From: UBA4408 sp002389785 | Lineage (GTDB): Bacteria; Bacteroidota; Bacteroidia; UBA4408 | NCBI GenBank assembly: GCA_035438985.1 | Contig: DAORJK010000022.1 | Span: 1 to 43,807 of the forward strand | Length of the DNA stretch: 43,807 nucleotides | Direction: 5' to 3' | Shown here: positions 1 through 7,277 of the stretch, piece by piece | Position numbering within the stretch: the stretch's first letter is position 1 | Layout: every line of letters begins with the position of its first letter | The notes under the pieces: model-generated | Databases searched by the model: none | Told to the model about the DNA's origin: nothing | What the model saw: the letters and a program-made list of their open reading frames with translations, nothing else | Translations under genes and position numbers: made by a program

Positions 1-57
1 GGGAGCTTAGCTCAGCTGGTTCAGAGCACTCCGATACATCGGAGGGGTCACTGGTTC
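1..57 (+). pseudogene. tRNA-Val-like 5' fragment, truncated in the T-loop
   Basis: The first 28 bases are identical to the intact tRNA-Val that starts at 100, and the variable region and T-stem (GGGTCACTGGTTC) also match. Homology stops exactly after the TTC of the T-loop; the 3' T-stem and acceptor strand are missing. The anticodon arm CTCCG/CGGAG encloses a loop of only six bases (ATACAT), one short of a functional loop. I read this as a decayed tRNA copy. The window begins here, so nothing can be said about upstream sequence. A break in the T-loop is where many tyrosine integrases cross over. Confidence 0.6.
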
Positions 58-99
58 TCTAGGATGAATAGATTTAGTTCTTAAAAAAAAATTAATAAT

Positions 100-177
100 G
101 GGAGCTTAGCTCAGCTGGTTCAGAGCATCTGCCTTACAAGCAGAGGGTCACTGGTTCGAACCCAGTAGTTCCCACCA
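100..177 (+). tRNA. tRNA-Val (anticodon TAC)
   Basis: A full cloverleaf can be drawn. The acceptor stem GGGAGCT pairs with AGTTCCC (one G-T pair), the anticodon stem TCTGC/GCAGA encloses CTTACAA with anticodon TAC, and the T-arm is ACTGG-TTCGAAC-CCAGT. The discriminator is A and CCA is encoded (175-177). It reads valine codons GTA/GTG. The duplicated fragment at 1-57 suggests a former tandem pair or an integration scar. Confidence 0.93.
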
Positions 178-182
178 ATAGA

Positions 183-215
183 ATAAAGCCTTTCGAAAGA
201 GAGGCTTTTTCTATT
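183..215 (+). terminator. Rho-independent terminator after tRNA-Val
   Basis: Just downstream of the tRNA an AAAGCCT...AGGCTTT hairpin with a short A/G-rich loop is followed by a T-rich run (TTTTTCTATTTTATT). This would end the tRNA transcript. Confidence 0.6.
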
Positions 216-220
216 TTATT

Positions 221-242
221 CCATTTGCACACCATTTGCACA
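221..242 (+). repeat. Tandem 11-bp repeat, possible integrase arm site
   Basis: The unit CCATTTGCACA occurs twice without a spacer, 44 bp downstream of the tRNA-Val gene. Short tandem repeats beside a tRNA 3' end resemble the arm-binding sites of tRNA-targeting tyrosine recombinases. The period is similar to the 12-bp GGGGGTAC repeats at 32331, but the sequence differs, so a different recombinase would be implied. From here to 521 no gene is apparent. Confidence 0.45.
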
Positions 243-521
243 CGAAATTGAATCAAGCTAAAAAAACCTTAGCATCGCGAATCTGTTACCTGATTTTGAC
301 CAGTCAATAATAATACTTTAGATTGTTCGATAACAAATCATCTCATTTTGATTCGCACAATTTTTAACCTTGCTATCAAGGACAATCTACTTGATACAAA
401 ATATTATCCTTTTTGAAAAAATAAGGTGCAAATAAAGTTACCCGATACTATAAAAGTGTGATTGGATGTTAGCGAAGTTAAAAAAAGCTCGAAAATATTG
501 ATTTGTCTACCAAGCCTAAAC

Positions 522-874
522 TTAATCATTGACGTAACCTATCCCCCGAAATATTGCCAAGAGTATGCCAAGCGATGTGCATAGTAAGTTTTTTATCAAT
601 TTCAGTAATCTCAACTGTTCTAAAGTATTGAGCAGATTTAAATTCCGTATGTCATTTTCAATTAAAGAGAAAATCCGGTTCTCCTCTAATAGCGCTGGAA
701 ATCTAGCTTTGTTGATTGCTTAGTTCTAAAATTTCATGGTCCAAATTCTTATAGAATTCTTCTGAAGAGGATTCTTTTAGCTCGACAAATCTACCCTGTA
801 ATTGGGCTCTCCATTTTCTCAACACTCTCTCTTCCTTCTGATAAATAAATCTTCAAACCATTAACAACAAACAT
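522..874 (-). pseudogene. Frame-broken remnant of a small membrane-type gene
   Basis: On the minus strand an ATG at 874 opens a short frame. Coding-like sequence then continues in a second frame (KWRAQLQGRFVELKES...) and a third (RFPALLEENRIFSLIEND..., ending GIGYVND and a stop at 522-524). Joined across two frameshifts this gives about 110-130 residues with a charged helical middle and a hydrophobic C-terminal segment. The composition looks protein-like in every piece, but no frame is intact. It lies just downstream of the membrane gene at 929-1930 on the same strand and may be a decayed third member of that cluster. The reading is by eye, so chance open frames cannot be excluded. Confidence 0.35.
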
Positions 875-928
875 ATTTCTAATTCGATTGATTAGATCAT
901 GTTAAATAAGGATACGCTAGAACTACGT

Positions 929-1930
929 TTACTTGGAAGGAATTCTAAGCCTTTCATTTAAATTTTGCATGCTCTCAATGAAACGCATCAAAGATTTATT
1001 AGAATTCTCTCTATAAACTCTATGAATAACGTAAGCATCTGCGAAATAGATAAACCAAGGTATAACTAAAAATATACCAGTTAAAGCCAAAGTGAATTCA
1101 AAGTAATTCGAGATGTGAAAAATTAAAGTATTGTAACGTATGGCAAAATAGTTCAAAAATGCTATAACCCCACCAAATAGTAGAGACAATAAAAATACCT
1201 CCAAAACATTAAAATGCTTTTGTTTTTTAGGCTTTTTCTTAGCGGTTTTATTTCTCATTGAACGAAAGAATTTTCTGATTTTAAATATAAACTCATAGCG
1301 ACTTAAAAATCTTCTATGGAACCATTTAAACAAGTAGGTAATGAATAATGGTCTATTTTTGCTCCCTGTATTAGTCAGAATAACTGCACTCAGGATATAT
1401 CCAATAACAAAAGGAGGAATAGAGGAATATTCTTTATCCCCAAAATAACAGGCAATAACAATAAAGGCAAACGATGAAAAACCAAGAATCGAAAAATGAT
1501 CCTTATATTTTTTGTCAATGACTGTTGTAAGTTTTTTTATACACGCTCCATCGCGAGTTTTAGCATGCTCGTATGATTCGTTAGTCTTTTTTTCGTTCCT
1601 TTCAATTGAAATTAACTTCAATAGAATCTCAGCTGATTTTTCATTTAGCTTTTCAGTATCAAAAACCGGTTTTTTCTGACTATTTAGTTTATAATGACCT
1701 ACATTTTCTTCATTTTGAGAATAAGCAATAGCCATTTCCCATGACTCTCTAAAAGCATTGACAAATTTATCCTTTTCTAAGGTTAAGGTTTCATTGTCCG
1801 AGTCATCAAAGACATCACCATCAATGAAAAAATTGTGCAAGGATTTATGGGCGTACAAGAAACTACTACCCATCATTACTTCAAAAAGATAAACTAAGCT
1901 CTTAAATCCCATTGTAGATGAAAGAAGCAA
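929..1930 (-). CDS. Four-helix membrane protein of unknown function
   Basis: A 333-residue protein not recognised as a named family. The N-terminal half is soluble and charged, with predicted helices around residues 50-140. It is followed by membrane segments near residues 148-165, 172-190, 245-265 and 275-298. A strongly basic loop lies between the second and third segments (residues 205-240, rich in K/R and including KKKPKKQK). The start at 1930 follows the stop of the upstream gene at 1948 by only 17 bases, so the two form an operon. A soluble partner plus a multi-pass membrane protein at the edge of a mobile element would fit a defence or stress module, but that is inference only. Confidence 0.75.
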   Translation of the reverse strand: MLLSSTMGFKSLVYLFEVMMGSSFLYAHKSLHNFFIDGDVFDDSDNETLTLEKDKFVNAFRESWEMAIAYSQNEENVGHYKLNSQKKPVFDTEKLNEKSAEILLKLISIERNEKKTNESYEHAKTRDGACIKKLTTVIDKKYKDHFSILGFSSFAFIVIACYFGDKEYSSIPPFVIGYILSAVILTNTGSKNRPLFITYLFKWFHRRFLSRYEFIFKIRKFFRSMRNKTAKKKPKKQKHFNVLEVFLLSLLFGGVIAFLNYFAIRYNTLIFHISNYFEFTLALTGIFLVIPWFIYFADAYVIHRVYRENSNKSLMRFIESMQNLNERLRIPSK

Positions 1931-1947
1931 ATATAGAATAATAAATT

Positions 1948-2544
1948 TTAGTTAAATTTATATTCTTTTGAAAGTTCCCAAATTTCCTTAAAAAAGGAAT
2001 TCAGGCTTTCAGTAATCTCTGTATTGTTAAATGAAAAAAAAGCAGAGTATGGATTTAGGGAACTCTGAGAAACAGCCTGTAGCCTAAATTTATCTGTATC
2101 CCCAGTAACAAATTTTAAAGAGAAATTTTCACCATAAGTTGTATCTACAAATGCTTTTACCTTTAATTTGGCTTGATCTGATTCTATCTGTTTAAAAGAA
2201 ACATTAGTTGGATGGGCTTGCATTAATGTACAAGCTTCCGATTTAACTGGGACTCCTTGAAAAATTACATTTAATTTAGAATCCTTTTTATCGAGAAACA
2301 TACTTAATTGCTCAATATAGTCCTTTTCTTCATTGCTAATTTTTCCATCTAAATTGTCTATAAATAGATTCACCGTGGAAGAAGTTTTATATATATTTGC
2401 AATTATCATGTTAGCATTTGATGGTGAACCATTTTTGAAAATCATTGGAGGCTTAAGTTTCGCAATTTGTTCAACAAAATTGCGAAACTGATCGGGAGAT
2501 AATTCAGATTTATCGTTAGCGCTCATAATTTGATTTTCTTTCAT
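1948..2544 (-). CDS. Soluble hypothetical protein, first gene of the two-gene membrane module
   Basis: A 198-residue protein without membrane segments or signal peptide. An alternative start is at codon 7 (MSANDKS). The C-terminal third contains a compact pattern (KFVTGDTDKFRLQAV..., then FFSFNNTEITESLNSFFKEIW) that looks like an alpha/beta domain with a closing amphipathic helix. I cannot assign it to a named family. It is transcribed ahead of the membrane gene 929-1930 and divergently from the HTH gene at 2714; the 170-bp gap between them must hold both promoters. Confidence 0.72.
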   Translation of the reverse strand: MKENQIMSANDKSELSPDQFRNFVEQIAKLKPPMIFKNGSPSNANMIIANIYKTSSTVNLFIDNLDGKISNEEKDYIEQLSMFLDKKDSKLNVIFQGVPVKSEACTLMQAHPTNVSFKQIESDQAKLKVKAFVDTTYGENFSLKFVTGDTDKFRLQAVSQSSLNPYSAFFSFNNTEITESLNSFFKEIWELSKEYKFN

Positions 2545-2676
2545 ATGTTGAATTTTCTTGCGAAATTGAGAAAATTAAATACATTTATACTCCTTGTAAA
2601 TCGTAAAGTCAAAGCATTTATTGTTAATAAATGTTAAATTATTAGGTTTTTTAATAACTTCTTTTGTAGATGATAT

Positions 2677-2684
2677 TAAATTTG
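2677..2684 (+). promoter_or_regulatory. Candidate Bacteroidota -7 box (TAnnTTTG)
   Basis: TAAATTTG fits the Bacteroidota -7 consensus TAnnTTTG and lies about 30 bp before the ATG at 2714. A good -33 TTTG at the expected spacing is not obvious, so this is a tentative promoter for the 2714-3246 gene pair. Confidence 0.3.
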
Positions 2685-2713
2685 TATACTTGCCTGTTTT
2701 TTCTAATTGAAGA

Positions 2714-2983
2714 ATGAACGTCATCTGCCTCGAAGAAGAAGCCTATTATTCTATGATTGAAGAAGTCGTTGCACGACTAAAGGAAAAGCAACAATTGAAG
2801 GAAGATAAGTGGATATCGGATGTTGAAGCAATGGCTTTACTCAAGATTTCTTCCAAGACAACACTTCAAAAATTTCGTGATGAAGGAAAAATACGGTATT
2901 CGCAACCACAAAAGAAAATCATTCTTTATGATCGAGATTCGATAATTAAATTTCTTGAAAAACACGCTAGAGATACTTTTTAG
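2714..2983 (+). CDS. Helix-turn-helix DNA-binding protein (excisionase/HTH_17 type)
   Basis: An 89-residue protein with a short N-terminal helix. It is followed by the MerR/AlpA-like winged HTH pattern WISDVEAMALLKISSKTTLQ...FRDEGKIRYSQ...ILYDRDSIIKFLEKH (about residues 32-86). Such small HTH proteins in Bacteroidota mobile elements act as excision or mobilisation regulators. It ends two bases before the next ATG (2986), so the two genes are coupled. Confidence 0.8.
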   Translation: MNVICLEEEAYYSMIEEVVARLKEKQQLKEDKWISDVEAMALLKISSKTTLQKFRDEGKIRYSQPQKKIILYDRDSIIKFLEKHARDTF

Positions 2984-2985
2984 AT

Positions 2986-3246
2986 ATGGAAGAAAAATCA
3001 GCACAAGAAAAGGAATATCAAAAGCGATTTAATGAAGGCTATTTAATTGCACAATACAAACCTGAATTAGCCAAGCAATTAAATAAATCGCTAGAAAATA
3101 ATTTGGAATCCAATGGCTTAAAAGAAGGGATAGAACAATATAGTCAAGATAAAGCCCAAGAGAAATATCCATCTTGGTTAAAGGATAAAAGCCCAAGCAA
3201 ACCACAAACAAAAAGCAATAGGAGCAAGGACTTGGATAAGGAATAA
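2986..3246 (+). CDS. Small charged hypothetical protein of the mobile element
   Basis: An 86-residue, highly hydrophilic protein. The N-terminal part has the pattern YQKRFNEGYLIAQYKPELA, predicted helical, and the C-terminus is K/S-rich and probably disordered. It starts two bases after the HTH gene. It ends three bases before the stop of the convergent gene 3249-3830, leaving no room for a terminator between them. Function unknown; accessory mobilisation role inferred only from position. Confidence 0.65.
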   Translation: MEEKSAQEKEYQKRFNEGYLIAQYKPELAKQLNKSLENNLESNGLKEGIEQYSQDKAQEKYPSWLKDKSPSKPQTKSNRSKDLDKE

Positions 3247-3248
3247 TT

Positions 3249-3830
3249 CTACTCTAAATCCTTATCCTTTCTTCTTGTAATATCCAACTTATTCTCTTGG
3301 CTTTTCTCAAATTTGACTTCGGCACTTGATATAGTTTTTGCCTGAGAGGCTGAATTATCGGTTGTTTCAAAATCCAAAGATGATACCTTGCTTTCAACAG
3401 ACCTTCCCTCATTCTTAGCATGATCTAGTTTTTTACTCAAAAAATTTTGTGATGCATCTAAGTCCTTTTCCTCTTCTTTATGCTGTGGCTGCAAGGAATT
3501 TGGGCGAGTAACCTCTAACCCTTTTTTTATTTCATCCGCATAAGCAGCCCTTTCATTCACATTAACATTCTCTAGCATTTTTGAGCATTTTGTATAGGAT
3601 TCCTTCTTAGTCTGCTCAATTTGTTCTTTATAATATCCTGCCATTTCTTTTCCCCAAAAGCTTTTCCCAAAGGATGGTGGAGAGCCTGGTGGCTTAAGCT
3701 CTGGGCGTGCACCTTTGCCGTAATGGACTTCATCCAGTTTTTTTTGAATTGCATCTACTTTTAGCTTAGTTACTTCTGTAATTTTGTTCATTTCTTGAAG
3801 CCAGATTGGCTTGCTTTCCTTCTCGTTCAT
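3249..3830 (-). CDS. Hydrophilic hypothetical protein of the mobile element
   Basis: A 193-residue protein, almost entirely charged. A helical N-terminal region (residues 1-30) is followed by a conserved-looking segment (PPSFGKSFWGKEMAGYYKEQIEQTKKE, residues 51-76) and a low-complexity acidic/basic tail. No enzyme motif, membrane segment or signal peptide is visible. It is transcribed divergently from 3897 and convergently with 2986-3246. Not recognised. Confidence 0.6.
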   Translation of the reverse strand: MNEKESKPIWLQEMNKITEVTKLKVDAIQKKLDEVHYGKGARPELKPPGSPPSFGKSFWGKEMAGYYKEQIEQTKKESYTKCSKMLENVNVNERAAYADEIKKGLEVTRPNSLQPQHKEEEKDLDASQNFLSKKLDHAKNEGRSVESKVSSLDFETTDNSASQAKTISSAEVKFEKSQENKLDITRRKDKDLE

Positions 3831-3896
3831 CGTTTGGTGCTTGACAAAATAAATTACTTATGCTAAGATAAATAATTCTTGAAAGCGAAGCTATAA

Positions 3897-4559
3897 ATGA
3901 CCGAAAAAGATTACACTCCAAGTGACCTGAATTTAATAAACACAGTTTTTAAAGGTAATGCCGATCGCTTTGAAGAAGCCTTGGAAGCTGCTGGTCACGA
4001 GACACTTTATTGGAAGCATATAGAACTTACTTGCAAAGTTTTGCCAGAACTTGAAAAGAATGCAGCCGCTTTGATTGAAAGAAGACTTGGTTACTTGCCA
4101 ATAAAATCAGTCTATCTTCCATTTGAAACTTTTCTTAGAACATTGATTGCACAGTTTCATCGGAATGAAATTACAGATGAGAGGTTCACTGCAAAAGCAG
4201 AGCAAGCAATTACACTCATCCGAAATGAAGATATAAGGCGTGGTGGTTGGATGCGAAAGATTGAGTTCGATGATAAGGATTATGACAGCTATGAGAATTT
4301 TATGCCTGCCTATAAAATCAATGCGCGAAATCGAATTGTAAAATTATTAGGTTATGAACCAGAACTTCGATATTCCTTACACGCTGAAACATTTATGCGT
4401 AAATTTTTGCAGTTCGACACGCATTGGAATGAATGCTGGTATGAGTTCGATTTCAAATGCATCACCCTATTAAGATACAGAGAATATTATCTCACACAAG
4501 GCAAAGAAGCAGCAGAGAAGTCCCCTCTTCTTGGATTTTATCCTGCAATAAATCGATAA
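3897..4559 (+). CDS. Hypothetical protein upstream of the coupling protein
   Basis: A 220-residue soluble protein, predicted mostly helical and rich in aromatic residues near the C-terminus (FDTHWNECWYEFDFK). It lies upstream of the coupling-protein ATPase on the same strand but is separated from it by 125 bp that carry one copy of a dispersed AAATTACGGGG element. I do not recognise the family. Position suggests a role in the mobilisation region, without direct evidence. Confidence 0.65.
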   Translation: MTEKDYTPSDLNLINTVFKGNADRFEEALEAAGHETLYWKHIELTCKVLPELEKNAAALIERRLGYLPIKSVYLPFETFLRTLIAQFHRNEITDERFTAKAEQAITLIRNEDIRRGGWMRKIEFDDKDYDSYENFMPAYKINARNRIVKLLGYEPELRYSLHAETFMRKFLQFDTHWNECWYEFDFKCITLLRYREYYLTQGKEAAEKSPLLGFYPAINR

Positions 4560-4602
4560 TTAAATCAGCTTAAATCTCATTCTCAATTGAGGAAAAATTC
4601 CG

Positions 4603-4620
4603 TGAAAATTACGGGGCTAT
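4603..4620 (+). repeat. Dispersed AAATTACGGGG element, copy 1
   Basis: The segment GTGAAAATTACGGGGCTAT resembles the reverse complement of the 20-bp repeats at 27066 and 32058, which share AAATTAC(G/T)GGG(T/C)TAT. This copy is the most diverged and is in inverted orientation relative to the other two. Confidence 0.4.
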
Positions 4621-4684
4621 TTTAAAAACTTGCATTTTATTTTTAGCCGAATAAAATTCTTGAATCATAAAATAATCAATTTGA

Positions 4685-6232
4685 ATGAACAATTTCGATT
4701 TAGACAATACACTGATAGAGTTTCACACAGCAAGTGGACTAAGCCCTTGGACAATTCGCAATGCAGTTGAAGGAGTTCAAATTTTTGGTGGAATTGGTTC
4801 AGGTAAAACTTCCGGTTCTGGAAGATTGATTGCTCTGAAATTTCTTAATAATGGCTTTGGAGGGCTTGTTTTGACTGCTAAGCCGGATGAACGAATTTTG
4901 TGGACCGAATACTGTAAACAGACCAATCGCTTGAATGACTTAATAATCATTGAGCCAAATGGCAAGAACATTTTCAATTTTCTTGATTTCGAATACAAGA
5001 ATTCTTCCCTTCTAAATAATTCAACCGATAATATTGTTCAGGTTCTGAAAACAGTAATTAGAGCTGGTGAAGAAAAATCGGCAAGCAAAAGCGATGACCC
5101 TTTTTGGGAGTCAGCTTTAGATATGCTCCTTTGCAGTATAATTGACCTTTGCATTTTAGCATACAATAAACTATCCATCAGAGATGTTTTTGAAGTCGTA
5201 CAAACCATCCCAAAGTACGAAGATGTGCTTAAAGCTGAAATGGCTTCTAAAAATAAGGATGGAAATAAAAAAGCTGAAGAAGAGGAAGCTGAAGAAACTG
5301 CATACACAAAAGCTTATAAAGCTGCGCAAAATAAAGTACTAGCTCAAGTTGATGCATGGCGAGATGCACAACCTCCTGAAATAGTTGAAAAACTGCGTGA
5401 AGGCAATGCAATGGAAGAAGCTATTGATAGCAATATTCCAGATGCAAGATTATTTAGAGATTTAGCTCACTTTTTCAAAGAGCAATATATACCACTTAGT
5501 GAAAAGACACGTTCGATTGTTGACTTTTCATTTACTGCATTTCTTTCACGCTTTTTGCGTGACCCAATTTATTCTACATTCTGCAAAGAGACATCTAATG
5601 TCACTCCTAATGATTCGTTGAATGGCAAAATAATCTTGATTGATTTTCCAGTTAAGAAGTTTCACAAAATAGGTCACGATGTTCAAATTCTGTTCAAGTA
5701 TATCTGGCAAAGAGCGATGGAGAAAAGAGATATTAATCAAAATCCAAGACCAGTATTTCTATGGGCAGATGAAGCGCAAAATTTCTTACACGAACATGAT
5801 GCAGATTATCAGGCAACGGCAAGAAGCAGCAAAATTGCCACAGTTTATATTTCGCAAAATCTCCCAAACTACTATGCTAATATGGGTGGAGGCAAAGCCG
5901 AATATAAAGTGAAAAGCTTTTTAGGAACCCTAGGTACAAAGATATTTCATGCCAATGCGGATATCGTTACGAATAATTACGCTTCAGAATTAATTGGAGA
6001 AGCCGAAGCTGAATCAACATCAGAAACAGACACGGTAGGAGATAGTTTATCACATGGCGAAACTCGATCGATTAGTTTTCAAAAAAGATTGCGGCCTGAA
6101 TCAATGATAAGACTTAGAACTGGAGGACCTCAATATAATTTTATTGTGGATGGTATTCTGCATCATCAAGGACGATTATTCATTAACAATAAAGGTAAAG
6201 GCTATGCGAAAATTGCTTTCAGTCAGAAATAA
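4685..6232 (+). CDS. Type IV coupling protein ATPase (VirD4/TraD/TrwB-like), no membrane anchor
   Basis: The protein is a DNA-pumping ATPase that would link the relaxosome to a conjugation channel. Walker A is GGIGSGKT (residues 35-42) and Walker B is FLWADEAQ (about 358-365); the protein also has VVYIS-type and C-terminal R-rich motifs of the family. Length is 515 residues. Typical coupling proteins begin with two membrane helices, but here the Walker A box comes at residue 35 and no hydrophobic anchor precedes it. The next gene (6267-7076) encodes a four-helix membrane protein and could supply the anchor. A charged insert (residues about 180-240, rich in E/A/K) separates the two halves. No other type IV secretion genes are in the window. 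Confidence 0.88.
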   Translation: MNNFDLDNTLIEFHTASGLSPWTIRNAVEGVQIFGGIGSGKTSGSGRLIALKFLNNGFGGLVLTAKPDERILWTEYCKQTNRLNDLIIIEPNGKNIFNFLDFEYKNSSLLNNSTDNIVQVLKTVIRAGEEKSASKSDDPFWESALDMLLCSIIDLCILAYNKLSIRDVFEVVQTIPKYEDVLKAEMASKNKDGNKKAEEEEAEETAYTKAYKAAQNKVLAQVDAWRDAQPPEIVEKLREGNAMEEAIDSNIPDARLFRDLAHFFKEQYIPLSEKTRSIVDFSFTAFLSRFLRDPIYSTFCKETSNVTPNDSLNGKIILIDFPVKKFHKIGHDVQILFKYIWQRAMEKRDINQNPRPVFLWADEAQNFLHEHDADYQATARSSKIATVYISQNLPNYYANMGGGKAEYKVKSFLGTLGTKIFHANADIVTNNYASELIGEAEAESTSETDTVGDSLSHGETRSISFQKRLRPESMIRLRTGGPQYNFIVDGILHHQGRLFINNKGKGYAKIAFSQK

Positions 6233-6266
6233 ATAAACCCAAATTCTAAACTTAAAACCAAACAGT

Positions 6267-7076
6267 ATGAAAAAGAATCTTTATTACCAAACCATGTTTC
6301 AAAGGAGAAACTTAATCTTGGATATTCTCACTGACATTTTTATTTCACTGGCATCTTATCCAAGATTAATGATTGAAGTTTTTATCCGAAAGAATTTTGG
6401 TCAACGCTATTTTAATATGGCAGCAGTGTATTCAATAACAGTTATTACTTCACTCGGAATATTAACTTCATCAGGCTTTTTTAAATACCTATTCTTCCTT
6501 TTTAAATCACTCCAATATCCTTATAGTTACGATTATCCTTTTGAGTGGTTGGAATTTGTGAAAGATTACTGGATTTGGGTTGCTTATATGGCTGTATTTA
6601 TCTCTGTTTCTAAGAAACGAGCCATAGAAATCAAACACAACCCTTCCACTTTTGACTTTGAAAAATTCAGTTTATATGCTGGAGATATCAATCCGAAATT
6701 CTATTCCCTATTTAATCGCCAATGGAATGTTCGACAAGTTGAAATGATTGTTGAGCCAATAATTTTCTTCACACTTGGATTGGCAATTACTTTTACCCTT
6801 AATGCAAGTTTTGGGCTTATGTTGATGGTCATTTCAATAATCTATTCCTTGAGTTATTGGGCTGCTTATCGGCGCGGAACAGAATTCGTTTTAGACAAAA
6901 TTGACGACATGATTTGCAAAAAGGAAATGTTTAATTCATTCGTAAAAAAGGAGGATGTTTCTAAAACAAAAGGCTTCCGATTTATCGGACCAACAGATAT
7001 TGATGAAGCAAAAAAAGAGGAACTTTTTAAGACATTCTTCGAAGATGAGGATGAAGAAATTGGCGTTGCAAAATAG
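6267..7076 (+). CDS. Multi-pass membrane protein, probable partner of the coupling ATPase
   Basis: A 269-residue protein. Hydrophobic segments lie at about residues 51-75, 100-118, 160-180 and 184-200, and the C-terminal tail is soluble and very acidic (FEDEDEE). It starts 34 bp after the coupling ATPase and precedes the candidate oriT. The coupling ATPase lacks membrane helices, so this protein may act as its membrane anchor; that is inferred from gene order only. The family is not recognised by name. Confidence 0.75.
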   Translation: MKKNLYYQTMFQRRNLILDILTDIFISLASYPRLMIEVFIRKNFGQRYFNMAAVYSITVITSLGILTSSGFFKYLFFLFKSLQYPYSYDYPFEWLEFVKDYWIWVAYMAVFISVSKKRAIEIKHNPSTFDFEKFSLYAGDINPKFYSLFNRQWNVRQVEMIVEPIIFFTLGLAITFTLNASFGLMLMVISIIYSLSYWAAYRRGTEFVLDKIDDMICKKEMFNSFVKKEDVSKTKGFRFIGPTDIDEAKKEELFKTFFEDEDEEIGVAK

Positions 7077-7134
7077 TCGTAAGCTGTGCTTAGGGAAGAT
7101 GTCTGATGGGTTTTCTTTAACGGATATGAACCGG

Positions 7135-7184
7135 ATTCGTGGCACAGCTCGCATAGAAATGAGCACGAATTCGGAGCACAGCTC
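7135..7184 (+). repeat. Direct repeats upstream of the relaxase gene (oriT candidate, part 1)
   Basis: ATTCGTGGCACAGCTC (7135-7150) and ATTCGGAGCACAGCTC (7169-7184) match at 14 of 16 positions. The core AGCACAGCT also occurs inverted at 7082-7090 (AGCTGTGCT). The three copies lie in the 200-bp gap between the membrane gene and the relaxase gene, where MobF systems often place oriT. Confidence 0.5.
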
Positions 7185-7217
7185 CAAGCTCAACAACTAG
7201 TTTATTACTCATTCACC

Positions 7218-7259
7218 TTTCCGCAAAATCACAATTTCATTACCAATGATTTTCGGAAA
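7218..7259 (+). other. Inverted repeat next to relaxase start (oriT candidate, part 2)
   Basis: TTTCCGCAAAATCA (7218-7231) pairs with TGATTTTCGGAAA (7247-7259), 13 base pairs with one bulged C, around a 15-base loop. It ends 18 bp before the relaxase ATG. There is no T-run after it, so it is not a typical terminator. A hairpin beside direct repeats upstream of a MobF relaxase fits an origin of transfer, or an operator autoregulating the relaxase. Confidence 0.45.
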
Positions 7260-7277
7260 ACAATATACTCCGCTTCC

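Noticed and set aside
221..242. Possible short CRISPR-like repeat
   Set aside because: Only two 11-bp units without spacers; no CRISPR array or cas gene anywhere in the window.
6955..7200. 81-codon plus frame at the end of the membrane gene
   Set aside because: Its first half is a shadow of the membrane gene and the second half is translated oriT-like repeats.
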